This document shows, in pieces, positions 41,876 to 52,158 of a stretch of DNA of 64,000 nucleotides. The notes beneath the pieces were generated by a model. It ran no database searches, was not told where the DNA came from, and was given only the letters and a program-made list of their open reading frames with translations. The stretch is from Microdochium bolleyi (Eukaryota; Ascomycota; Sordariomycetes; Xylariales; Microdochiaceae): contig KQ964245.1 of the NCBI GenBank assembly GCA_001566295.1, positions 811,524 to 875,523 on the forward strand, in the 5' to 3' direction. The position numbers and the translations under genes are program-made. How positions within the stretch are numbered: position 1 is the first letter of the stretch; each line of letters opens with the position of its first letter.

Positions 41876-44365
41876 ATGCCACCGGAGCCGTCGGGCAACA
41901 TCCGCGTCTTCATCCGCTGGGACGATCAGACCGTCTTCGCCGGCGAAGACATCAAGTGCCGCATCACATTCAAGAACATCGCTCCGACATTGGGCCAACC
42001 CACCCCGCGCTCCGCGTCCGGCCCTTACGATCGCCACAGACAACAGCCCTCGCCGTTGGCAGCGACAGGTCGTGTAAAGTCATCCTCTGGCTTGGCTGCA
42101 CAGACCGGGGGGCGTGGACACAGGACGACTCTCTCGCTGAACGTGCCCAACAACAACAGCACGCGATCCAGAAGCACGACGCTTCCATGGCAGCCCCCTC
42201 AGCCCCCTCCACAACGACCTGGCCATACTCACAAGCGATCTCTTTCGATTGTCTCAATTGGCTCAACTGCGACGGCAGACGAGTACCAACCCCCCAGCAG
42301 TCATGGCGGCCCGCCGCGGACGCAGCGTTCATCTCGTGGACACGGAAGATCAGCCAGTCTGCAGATAACACCGCGGCAAGGCTCAATCCCAGGTCCTCAG
42401 TCGGCAACCTTACCACGGAGACCAGGGCCTGAGCCGTCCCCCGTGTTCAACAATCATTCTTTCCCTCCTGCTCGAAATGGCTTCGGACGGTCTGGCGCCC
42501 AGACAGCGCCGAGCACACCGTATGTTGGTGGTCCACCAACGCCAAGGCGGAGGAGCCCCTTACAACCCATGCCGGACTGGAAGTTCCCAACTTCGGTATC
42601 TCCGTCCTCTGAAGCCGGCGAGACCGTGACGAATGGCGACTATCTCTCCGCAATGGGCGTTCCGTCGCCGCTGGGTCCAGGTCAGCGAGCCCATCTGCCC
42701 ATGCGCTCGAAAGACACAATCCCGGTCATAAATGAGCACCACACAAGCCCCGCTGCTGCTCGCATACTATCAGAGGCAAGCTTCGGTACGGGTACGCCTC
42801 GAAGCAGTGGCGAGTTCTATTCGATGAGCAACAACTCTTCAGAGACACTAGCATCTGAATACGTGGCACATCCTGCGCAAAGTGTGCGAAGACCTCCGCA
42901 TCTGAGGAACCTGTCTATCGTGACGCAATCAAAGGCTCCAGAGATGCTGATGATGGGCTACGCCCAGATCCAAGGATCATTCACGCTCGACGGCTCCCTT
43001 GTCAGCCTTGCCCCGTTCGAGGCTGTGAAGCGCAAAGCAGTCCTGGGAGGACAGGGTGGTGGTGTCATCGGCTTAGAATCCAACAAGCGCTCCAGCCTAC
43101 TCCAGGGATTCGGCTGGTCCTCGTTTGGAAGCTCGTTGGGTGAGCTGCTCGGAAGTGGAGAGCAAAGCAGTATCAAGGACATGCGCGGCGCCGCGAGCTC
43201 CAAGTCAATACCGTTATTGTCCACGCCCCAGTCTGTATTGTTTGTCGACCTACAGCTGGCCCCAGGCGAGAGCAAGACCTATGAGTACACTTTTAAACTG
43301 CCCAAGGGGCTACCGCCGACACATCGCGGTAAGGCCATCAAGATCGTCTACAATCTGGTGGTCGGAACGCAGCGACCTGGTAGCGCCAAGGGTCAGCAAG
43401 TCCGCACGGTCGAGATCCCGTTTCGCGTGCTTGGAAGCGTTAATAGTTTTGGCGAGATCCTCGGACACGATCTCCTCTCGCCGTATATCATTCTTCGAGA
43501 CCAGGCAAAGGTCAACACTCTCGACAAGACAACCGAGCGCACACCCTTCCACAAAAAGACGAAATCAACAGTACATACATCATCCATCAATGAGTTTTTG
43601 CATTATGTCGACGAGCTGTTAGAGCACCCTCGCAACGGGGGGGGCCTCCTCTCGCCGACAGCCACAGCTCCTGGGTCCCGACGGCCATCAGTCTTCGGCG
43701 AGGAAGTCAACACGGCAAAGGACGCCATAGACTTGGCTATCATGCGCTCTAATCTCTCAGACCAGGGTCAAAGCAGCAACCGCTTCGAGATTGCGCGGAA
43801 CGGACAGCGTATAGGCGTCATCATGCTAGCTCGGCCCGCATACCGGCTGGGTGAGGTAGTCAGCATGGCGATCGACTTCACAGGCGCACAGGTCCCCTGC
43901 TACGCCGTACATGCTGCCCTTGAGACGACTGAGAGGGTCGACCAGAGTCTGGCGCTCCGCAGCGAGGCCAGTATACACAGGGTTACACGGAAAGTGTTTG
44001 GCAGCTCAAGCGAGTCCACGCTCTACGCCAGACGGATAGTGTTTAGTCCGACGATCCCTATTAACGCTACGCCCGAGTTTGTCACGACGGGCATCAACCT
44101 CGAGTGGAAGATCCGAGTCGAGTTCGTCGTGCCATCCTCATCGCCCTCGAATAAATCATCTGGCGATGCAACCCCGGCCACGCCGCACCACCTTCTTGAG
44201 GAGATTGCTCGCGACGAGAGAGGCGGGCTCGTCCTTGTCGCCGTCGAGAATCTCGAGTGCGAGAGCTTCGAGGTTGCCGTGCCACTTCGGGTGTATGGCG
44301 CGGTGTGTAATGGCCTGGAGAGGCTGGAGAGGGATGAGGCGCTGGACGAGGGTCTTACAGTCTAG
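41876..44365 (+). CDS. RGP1: Rgp1 family protein (Ric1-Rgp1 GEF for Ypt6/Rab6)
   Basis: Single exon, 829 residues. Rgp1 partners with Ric1 as guanine nucleotide exchange factor for the Golgi GTPase Ypt6/Rab6, so it acts in endosome-to-Golgi recycling. The N-terminal strand of the arrestin-like fold is seen in NIRVFIRWDDQTVFAGEDIKCRITFKNIAP. A roughly 300-residue low-complexity insert follows (S, P, R, T-rich, with SRSTTLPWQPPQPPPQRP and TPRRRSPLQPMP). The conserved part then resumes: LMMGYAQIQGSFTLDGSLV, PLLSTPQSVLFVDLQLAPGESKTYEYTFKLPKGLPPTHRGKAIKIVYNLVVGTQ, IPFRVLGSVNSFGEILGHDLLSPYI, and EIARNGQRIGVIMLARPAYRLGEVVSMAIDF. The length and long insert match other filamentous ascomycete homologues as I recall them. 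Confidence 0.9.
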   Translation: MPPEPSGNIRVFIRWDDQTVFAGEDIKCRITFKNIAPTLGQPTPRSASGPYDRHRQQPSPLAATGRVKSSSGLAAQTGGRGHRTTLSLNVPNNNSTRSRSTTLPWQPPQPPPQRPGHTHKRSLSIVSIGSTATADEYQPPSSHGGPPRTQRSSRGHGRSASLQITPRQGSIPGPQSATLPRRPGPEPSPVFNNHSFPPARNGFGRSGAQTAPSTPYVGGPPTPRRRSPLQPMPDWKFPTSVSPSSEAGETVTNGDYLSAMGVPSPLGPGQRAHLPMRSKDTIPVINEHHTSPAAARILSEASFGTGTPRSSGEFYSMSNNSSETLASEYVAHPAQSVRRPPHLRNLSIVTQSKAPEMLMMGYAQIQGSFTLDGSLVSLAPFEAVKRKAVLGGQGGGVIGLESNKRSSLLQGFGWSSFGSSLGELLGSGEQSSIKDMRGAASSKSIPLLSTPQSVLFVDLQLAPGESKTYEYTFKLPKGLPPTHRGKAIKIVYNLVVGTQRPGSAKGQQVRTVEIPFRVLGSVNSFGEILGHDLLSPYIILRDQAKVNTLDKTTERTPFHKKTKSTVHTSSINEFLHYVDELLEHPRNGGGLLSPTATAPGSRRPSVFGEEVNTAKDAIDLAIMRSNLSDQGQSSNRFEIARNGQRIGVIMLARPAYRLGEVVSMAIDFTGAQVPCYAVHAALETTERVDQSLALRSEASIHRVTRKVFGSSSESTLYARRIVFSPTIPINATPEFVTTGINLEWKIRVEFVVPSSSPSNKSSGDATPATPHHLLEEIARDERGGLVLVAVENLECESFEVAVPLRVYGAVCNGLERLERDEALDEGLTV

Positions 44366-44647
44366 GAAGTATCATAACATTGGAATGGTATTGGGTCATG
44401 CTTTGGTCGTGGCAACAGCGCTTCAGTGAATATGGTTGGATATTATTCGTGCTCGCACAGAGATTAGACCAGTATCGAGTGAGAGCGAAAACATAACACA
44501 TATAATTTCAATACAGGCAGGTCAGTTTCGGGACGAATACAAGATGCTAAATTTACGAACGGGTATCTCTTGCTGGCGTATAGAGAAGACAGCATCACAC
44601 ACTCACCGGCTAGGCCTTGCTTTCAGAGGGCTGCCGTTCCTGCATGC

Positions 44648-46376
44648 TTAGAACATCTCGTCGCCATAGGTCTCGTCATGCTCGACGTCAAGGTTGTCGT
44701 GGTCGTCCACGCGATGGCCATCACTGTGACTGAAATTGCCGTTGACTCCGACAGCGTCCTTATCATAGCCGTGTCCAGCAGTGTCGTCCCATACACCTAG
44801 CACTTGACGTAGGCTCTCCATCTCCTGCTCCATGCCTTCAAGCGCGATAGCCGCATCACGCTTGTCCCGGCGCTTCTCGTTCACTCTATCTCGAGTGAGG
44901 TCGAACGCGGCCGCGGCATGGCGGGCATGCCGCTCTAGCTCTTCAAGATGCTGCTTTTGCTGCTGCTGCTGTGGGTGTCGTGGCCCATGCTGGAGTGTCA
45001 GCAGTCTCTGTTCTCTCAGCTCGGCCTCGCGGCGGAGACGGTCGATCTCAACGCGCTCGCGGAGGACAAAGAGCTGCTGGCCGAGCTTCTCCCTGCGGTC
45101 TCGCTGCACGGTGCGAGTGCGGTCGAGGACTTCCTCCTCGCGGCGGAGGGCGGTGATGTGAGACCAATGCTGAGCGATTGCGTCTGCCACACTGATGACC
45201 TCATTGGTAGCAGCGTTGGCGTCGCCGCAGTGATGATGGTGGTGGTTGCCGAAGGTTTGTGTTTTCTGTGGCAGTCCGTACTCGTCGTTCTCTTGGTCCA
45301 TGTTGCCGTACTGATCGTCGTTGACCACCACTATGTTGTTGTGGTTTTGCGGTCCATCATCTTGTTGGTCATCCTCTAGAGTGATATCTCCTGAACAGTA
45401 GAACTGTTGGTACCGCCGAGGTAGAGGCTCGTATATCAGCGATGGGCAGCTGGGCACCTTGTACAAAGGAGACAGCTGCTCGCCAGTGATCTGGTCGTAC
45501 TGGGGGATTGCGTGCTCGTAGTCTTGTCCATGCTGAGGGGAGATTTCTCCCCCACCCCACGAGCCGACTGGAGACTGGCGCTTGATGGAGACGACCGCTT
45601 GCTTGGACTGCTTGAAGCTGGAGTGGTAGTCAAGCAAGTCCTGACTCTCCCACTCTTCTCGAAACAGTGGGTGGTTGTGGTGGTCTGCCAGCGGCTGCAC
45701 TTCTTCTTCAACGCAGTCCTCCCAGCCTGTCCTTCCCGCTCCAGCATGCTTCTCCGTGAAAATGGAAGGCGTTTCCCGGACTCTCTTCGAGTCCCATTTA
45801 GTACAGCCCCTCGACCACGCAAGGAATGTACACGGAGAAATCCGGCCGGACAGCTGGCCCTGCTGGTCGTCGTCTGCATCGTCGGAGTCGAAGTCAAAGG
45901 CAGCAAACGAGGCGCACAGCTTGTGCACGGAGAGGTCTAGGGTGGGCGGCGGCTCAATGTGCTCGACCTCGAAGGGCCGCTGTATCTCGAAAATTGCGGA
46001 CGTCAAGGGAGACAGCTCAGTTATTGTCATCACTCGAGAGCCATCCAGGCTCGGGGCCCGGGCCGTGACGCTCGCAGATCTACTCGAGGCGGCGTGTGTC
46101 TCGTCGATGTTCTGCAGCATCCTGTCACATAGCCATACGCCCATCGGTCAGCATAATTGGATATGTTACAGCCATGCTAAAAACCTTCCTATCTTGTCTT
46201 GCAGGAAGCGGTCGAACTCACCGACTGATATCCCTCTCCGACTCACGATGTTCCCCTTTCCTCTCGTTCCGGCTACCTTCCCCCAGCCGAATCCACTCAA
46301 ACAACGGGTCATCACAGCGAAAGCTCTCTGCTTCCGCAAGATCTGGCCCGCGCATCGCAACGTAGGCTCGCATCAT
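44648..46376 (-). CDS. Hypothetical low-complexity coiled-coil protein, 2 exons, about 542 aa
   Basis: I do not recognise the family. The long exon (46121-44648) is open further upstream, but a 5' exon fits better: 46376-46222 starts MMRAYVAMRGPDLAEAESF and ends DISR at a consensus donor (CG|GTGAGT). It joins with matching phase across a 100-bp intron to MLQNIDETHAASSR. The first half is acidic and unstructured (DFDSDDADDDQQG, PPPTLDLSVHKL), the middle is rich in H, Q, N and D (GNHHHHHCGD). Residues about 365-485 form a charged helical domain (HITALRREEEVLDRTRTVQRDRREKL, RVEIDRLRREAELREQRLL, a five-glutamine run, then EELERHARHAAAAFDLTRDRVNEKRRDKRD). The tail is acidic. It may be a scaffold or cytoskeletal adaptor; no catalytic motif is seen. 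Confidence 0.65.
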
Positions 46377-47000
46377 GGTGTTCGAGAAGACTTGTCGCCG
46401 TCGTCCTCTTCCTGGCGGGCAAGTGGCAGTGCAGCCTGGCAGGTGTCCCTTGCGTGCAGAGAGCTCGTCCCCACGGCCTGTAAGGCGGCGTGTCAGTTGT
46501 GGGACACGGTTGAAAGGGACTGAGTGCAGTGCTTGTGTGCCGGAGAATGCGTGGCATGGACGAACCAGTGTCGATATGGCTGCTGGGGACGGGCATACTA
46601 AGGCTTCGACGATGGTCTTGCATATCGGGCTTCGGTAATCACCCTGCCGCCAGGATTCTCATGTCGATCAGGTCGCTGCAGAGGTTTTCGCTGCCTGAGT
46701 AAAACACAGTATTCGCCTAGGAGCAGCAATAGATGCACGATCATTGTGTGGGCAGTGAGCGCTACAGCGTCGCGTAGTCACCCTGGAAACCGACCACTTT
46801 GCCCAAGCACAGAACCTGATACGGCCCAGATGTCACACACGACTCAGTGAACGAAGTTCAAGGTGAGGCTACAATAAATTATGCAATAAACCCGTGATTG
46901 TGAGGCGAATCGTGCCTTTGGATGCACTGTCTTCATAGCAATGCGTTGAGCCCAGGAAACCACGACCGTTTTTGTCACTCTCCGTATGCGGAAAAGTAGC
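46377..47000. other. Tandem intergenic region between two minus-strand genes
   Basis: It holds the promoter of the coiled-coil gene and the 3' region of RFC1. No gene or repeat is seen. Confidence 0.5.
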
Positions 47001-50000
47001 TCACTTCTTGCCCTTGGCCTTCGGTGCGGCCTTCGCCTTGCCACGCCCTTTGGGCTTAACATCTTCGTCTTCTTCATCCTTGGTTGACGCTTTGGCGGCC
47101 TTCTTGGTCGCCTTCTTTGCTTTGGGCTTCTTGATGTATTTGTCCTTCTCGATGTCACCCTCATCATCGTCCGCTACCTCGGCCGCCTCTGCGGCCTCTT
47201 CACCAGCGTCGTCCTCTTCATCGATTGCTTCCTCAAGGTCTGGCTTCTCCTTGGCAGCAGCTCGTGGCGTGGCAGCGATATTACTCGCCTTCATGAAGGG
47301 AACAGGGTGTGCCATGGTGTTATATCTGGTTTGGTGTCAGTAGTCCCTTCATTAAACAGGTATATTCGGCCACGGAGACTTACGTTCTGGTGAAGGCAGA
47401 CTTGACTTGTGAGGGAATGTCAATCGAGCCTTCGTCTTGTGGACCGACTCCGAGTTCCTTGATGAAATCAAAATCATCTCTTGTGAGATAGTAGCTGTCC
47501 ATCAACTCAATAACCTCGTCCACGCAATCCTTGCCCTCAACGTTGAGCCGCTGGATAAGTTGAGTCCACAGTACAGGCAGATACTGCTGTCGGATCTCGT
47601 TGTGGTCTCCAGATGACTTGAGGCGCATATGAGAGTGGATCTCACGATTGTATCTGCCCAGCTTTCCGAGTTTGCTGTTGTTGCCAAGCCACGTAGTGAA
47701 GTTCGAACCCATGAGCTGGCCCGCAACGAAGCTTGACGGACGAACAGTGCTGAAGATAGCATGTGTTGGCATCAAGCTCCAGTGTTGTTGTGGGCCGTGG
47801 ATCATCCGGTCGACCAAGTCGCCATCGCTGATGCTCTCGGCAGCCTTGTCGAATAGTTCTAGGTTCTTCAAGTTCATCTCTCGCTTGTTGTACTGCTGAT
47901 TTGTCAACGCCATGGGTTTCGTGCGAAGGTAATTCTCCTGGATCATCAGGTAGCTAAATTCATGGTCGTTGAAGTAGAGCTCGATCTTGTCGTTGAGTGT
48001 GGCCTTGCTGGCTGGTGCGAAGAGACCTCCGCCGAGCATCTTCTGACAGATATCCCATGGCTTGAGGACAATCGATTTCTCCCAGGCCTTGGACATGTTT
48101 TTGCTCTGGTCGTAGTCCATGGAGCTTTGGTCGAGCTTGACTGTTGACAGCATGTTGATGATCTGCCGAATGTCGCGGTTGCTGCCCTCAATAAGAGCAT
48201 CAAGAACCTGGGGTGTGAGCTTGAGGCCCTCGCGATGGCAAATGGTCATCATGCGTGAGCGAATCTGCTCAATCGTCGGTTTCTGGAACTTGATGTCGGT
48301 GGTCACAAAGTCAAAGGGCTTCATCTTGGGAAGTCTGCGCTCATTACAGATCAAGATCAGTGGGACCTCGGTCTTCTTGCAGAATTTGGCCATTGCGCCA
48401 ACACCGCCGCGATCACCACCGGACATTCCATCGACCTCGTCCATGATGAGAACGATCTTCTTCTTGCCAATATCGACCTTTTTGCCGTCGCCGGCGAAGT
48501 AGCCGTTCAGAGAAGTATTGTTCATCACTTCACTGACGCCAGCTTCGACAAGTTTCTTGCTTCTGGCATCACTGGCATTACTCTCCAACACGTCGTAGCC
48601 TTCCAGCTTGGCGGCGAGATGAGCTGCAGTCGTCTTGCCAATACCTGGTGGGCCAGAAAGAATGATGGCACGAGCACCACCCATGCCGTCGGCGCCGCGC
48701 TTCTGAAAGTCGTACTTGCGTGCCTTGGACCAGCCCTTGAGCCAGTTTTGAATCTTCTCCACAGCAGCCTTGTTGCCGCAAATGTGGGAGGCCTGTGTTG
48801 GAGCATATCTGACGGTCCAAAGCTGCGCTGAAGTTGGCGTGCCTGCAGTCGGTGGCCGGGCTGAGCCACGGGCGGCGGCAGCCTTCTGGGCTTTTTCTTG
48901 CTCGATTTTCCGTTGCTTCTCCTGCTTCTCCATCTCCGCCGCATCTTTCTTGATCTTCTCCTCTTCGGCCTTGCGCTTCTCTCTCAGCTTCTCGGCACCC
49001 TTGCCGCTGCCACCGCCAGCCGGCAGGCGGCGAATGAGCTCGAAGAGACCATTTTCGTCGATCGTCTTGATGCCGTGCTCGCGAATCTTAGCGAGTTTAC
49101 TTGGACCAGCATCGCCTCCGAGGACGACAAAGTTAGTCTTGCTGCTTGGAGCACCAGTGATCTTGCCTCCATATTGCTTGACGAGAGTTTGTGCGTCTTC
49201 TCGCGCGATTGTTGCTAGCTGACCAGTGAACACAAAGTTCAACCCCGCAAGACAATCTTCTTCGCCTTCGGGAAGTTCTGAGGTGGGGTTTGGCGCAGGC
49301 CCCGCGTTCCCACCGCCTGGCTGTGTCTTCTTCCAGTCGAACTTCACATTCGGGTCTTTTGGCGGTGGTGTTGGAGCCCGGATCGTGGGGATATCGTCAA
49401 AGACAGCCTGGATGTCTGCATCCTCTGGCTCGCCAGCCTTCTTCGCTCGAGGTGCCCGAGGCTTCTTTGGGGCTGGCTTCTTGACCTCCACGATGTCATC
49501 GTCATCCTCCTCTTCCAAACCTGGCTCTGGGGTTTTCCGCTTTTTACTGGCAGAAGCAGGGACCTTGAGTTTCGTCGCTTTCGGAGAAACCACTGCATCA
49601 TCATCCTCATCATCGTCGCTCGGTGCCGCTTTCTTGGGCCTGCCACGAGACGCCATCCGTTTGGGTTGAGGAAGAATCTCATCTTCACTCTCTTCTTCTG
49701 CATAGTCATCGTTCTTCCTCTTATTGCGGGACCTGGCATCGGCCGTGAAGATATCATCGCCACCGTCCTCGTCATCCATGTAAGCATCCTCGTCGTCGTC
49801 ATGGGCAGCATAACTTTTGGTAGTGGCCGCAGTTCGTTTGTTTGTCGTAGCTCTCGCCGGAGGTCCGGTTGTCTTCTTGGTGCGCGGGCTGGAGCGTATC
49901 TCGACTTCTTTCAGCATCTCATTCTTCGCCTGTTTGGCCGCCGCCTGTGGCTTCGGCGGATTGGAGCCGAAGTATTCGCTGGCAGTGGTTTCGACTCCTT

Positions 50001-50383
50001 CCACTTCTTGTTTTCTGCGGACCCTTTGTGAGCTTGGCAGAATGCACAATCGACAAGGACACTCACGAGACTTTCTTCCGGGGCGTCGTTCGCGTCGCTG
50101 GCTTCTTAACTCTGTGGTTGAACTGTCAGAAAAGATTGTGATCCATGGGTCACAGCTGCCGAAATTGCGAGGGGCTTACTCAACTACAGCGTCGTCATCG
50201 TCACTGTCGTCGACGACCTTTCGCGCTTCTATTCTACAGTTTAGCATTTCTCTGTCGTTCAGATTCAGGAGGTATCGTACTGCCACGGCGTTTCGGCTCA
50301 TCTTCGACTTTGGCCTCCGCAGGCTTAGGCTTTGCGGGAGCTGCACCACCTTTGGGGCCGAAAAACGACCGAATGTCCGGCAT
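47001..50383 (-). CDS. RFC1: Replication factor C large subunit (Rfc1)
   Basis: Rfc1 is the largest subunit of the clamp loader that places PCNA on primed DNA. Five exons (50383-50281, 50228-50180, 50111-50067, 50014-47384, 47325-47001) give about 1050 residues. Two micro-exons of 49 and 45 nt are supported by phase: RRG|KARKVVDDSDDDDAVVE|VKKPATRTTPRKKVS. The N-terminus MPDIRSFFG is a PIP-box-like PCNA-binding motif. A BRCT domain follows (CLAGLNFVFTGQLATIAREDA ... TKTNFVVLGGDAG-like), then the AAA+ module with Walker A GPPGIGKTTAAH, Walker B VLIMDEVDGM and sensor sequence ILICNERRLPKM. The RFC1 C-terminal domain and a lysine-rich tail (KPKGRGKAKAAPKAKGKK) end the protein. The tail exon joins at AFTRT|YNTMAHPVPFMKAS, the conserved sequence. 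It diverges from uL16m with 551 bp between starts. Confidence 0.95.
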
Positions 50384-50934
50384 GGCCGGGCTGGAGCTGC
50401 GACCTCGTCCCAAGGCCGCTTCTTGAATGATTCGGCTGCTGTAATGGTCTGGCTTGTGTTCCTCGGCCCTTCTTGGCGGGAAGGTAGACTGCTTGGTCGC
50501 GGGTTTGATGTTGTCGAGCTTGTCCGAGAGCTTGAGGTGGAGTTCACAATTGTGAGGGAGACGCGCTGGAGTAGTAATGACGCGCTGTAAAACCACTTAA
50601 AGCTGCACAGGTGGTGTCAAGTTCGTGTTAGTGGGCAGGGGTGTCTCAAGGCAGGTGCTGTGCTGCCTGTGCTGCCTGCACAATTGGGGCTCCAGCTGCA
50701 GAGCACTCGATTGTGGCCCACCGGAACCTCAATCGGCTCCTGTGATTGGCCTTGTTCAGCTACACCAGCAAAAGATGCTCAATTGGCCGGATGCCCTGCG
50801 CCGACAACTTCCAAAATTATTGAGCTCAGGTAGCATAGCGTCCCCGCGAAGACACGGAGAATCGGCAGTCAACAGCCGTTCACGACTCCCTCGCAACCCC
50901 TGCCAACGCCAGAACTGTCGCGAGACTGCTCGAC
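50384..50934. other. Divergent promoter region, RFC1 and uL16m
   Basis: This 551-bp stretch separates the two start codons. It contains a pair of GACGCGCTG repeats (listed separately). No gene is supported. Confidence 0.55.
50560..50587. promoter_or_regulatory. Paired GACGCGCTG elements, MCB-like
   Basis: Two identical 9-mers (50560-50568 and 50579-50587) start 19 bp apart and lie about 180-200 bp upstream of the RFC1 ATG. Their ACGCG core is that of the MBF/DSC1 element (ACGCGT) which drives G1/S replication genes in yeasts. They differ from the consensus at the last base, so binding is uncertain. Confidence 0.3.
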
Positions 50935-51795
50935 ATGATGCGCACGAGCGCCCCTCCTTGCCTCGCCGGCGCTTTCCGAGCCCTCAGCATAGCGACTTCC
51001 ACAGTTGCTCGACCATCAGTCCTGCCCATCAAGTCGACGCAGATCTGTGCACCAAAGAATGTCAGGCACTTCTCCGCTACTGCCACCATGAGCAGTTGGC
51101 TTGAGCCGAGGCTGGATCGCAACAAGAAGATGATGAAGGGCCGTGTCCGAGTGGCAACTGGCGGCTCGACCAAGGGGACAACAGTGATCTGGGGTCAGTA
51201 CGGCCTGCGCATGAAAGACCATGGCCGGAGGATAAGCGCCGCGCAGCTCAAGGTCGCCGAGGACACAATTAAGGCGCGGCTGCGTGGGCAGAAGTATCGC
51301 CTGTACAAGAGAGTCAACTGCAATCTCGGCGTGTTCGTCAGCGGTAACGAGGTGAGTGACTGGGACACATTCGGAACACGAAAATTGGTCACAGAAGCCC
51401 GTGTTGACACCTCCTCTTGTAGATTCGTATGGGTAAAGGAAAGGGTTCGTTCGATCACTGGGCCGCGCGTGTGGCTGTCAATCAGATCTGCTTTGAGCTG
51501 AAGGGCTTGATCCACGAGAAGATCGTTCGTGATGCCTTCCGTCTGGCCGGCAACAAGCTGCCTGGTATGTCTCAAATGCTCCACGAATCCTCCGAGGTCT
51601 GCACATCACTAACACGCCACTCAACCAGGTGAATGGGAGTTTGTGCATAAGGGCGAGCCGCCCGTCGTGGGCATCACAAAGTTGAATGGCATCACATTGG
51701 AGGAGTTGAAGCGGCCAAGACGCAAGGTCGAGGCGGCACAGATCGAGGCATCAAGCAGCTCGGAGACGCCGCGAGCACCACTTGATACCCCATGA
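50935..51795 (+). CDS. MRPL16: Mitochondrial large ribosomal subunit protein uL16m (Mrpl16)
   Basis: Three exons (50935-51351, 51423-51564, 51629-51795) give about 241 residues. uL16m sits near the peptidyl transferase centre of the mitoribosome. A presequence (MMRTSAPPCLAGAFRALS ... RHFSATATM) precedes the L16 fold: WLEPRLDRNKKMMKGRVRVATGGSTKGTTVIWGQYGLRMKDHGRRISAAQL. Next come the RGQKYRLYKRVNCNLGVFVSGNE and IRMGKGKGSFDHWAARVA segments; the L16 signature R-M-G-x-G-K-G is completed exactly across intron 1. The last exon gives GEWEFVHKGEPPVVGITKLNG and a short polar tail. Splice sites are consensus and phases agree (0 and 1). The strong conservation leaves little doubt. Confidence 0.95.
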
Positions 51796-52158
51796 GTGGG
51801 AGTTGTACTGTATTATGTGATGTAAGAAATATCTGTACATGTAGATTCAAGTCATGCACATCTTTGACGGTCGCTCGCACCAATGGCTTACCCTATCTGC
51901 ACGTTTGATCGTTTAGTAAGACCAGAAAAGCCCCCTATTGGGGAAAGGTGGCCATTGACATCGCAGACGGAGGAACTCGACTGCATCCATGAATGCGAAG
52001 CTCTGTGCTACTGCAGAACCCGCTCTGCTCGTTCGTTCCTGCCAGCCACGTGCAGCAAACGGACATTTTCTTCACAGCTTGTATTGATATTGACATCAAC
52101 AAGTTGAACCTTCTTACAGAATCGGCAATTTCATTGTAGTCTCGCTCGACACTCATTC
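51796..52158. other. Tandem intergenic region
   Basis: It holds the 3' region of uL16m and the promoter of the next plus-strand gene. Nothing else is seen. Confidence 0.55.

Noticed and set aside
44948..45379. Leucine/valine-rich ORF antisense to the coiled-coil gene, looking like a membrane protein
   Set aside because: It is the reverse complement of glutamine/histidine/aspartate-rich coding repeats; hydrophobicity is a by-product.
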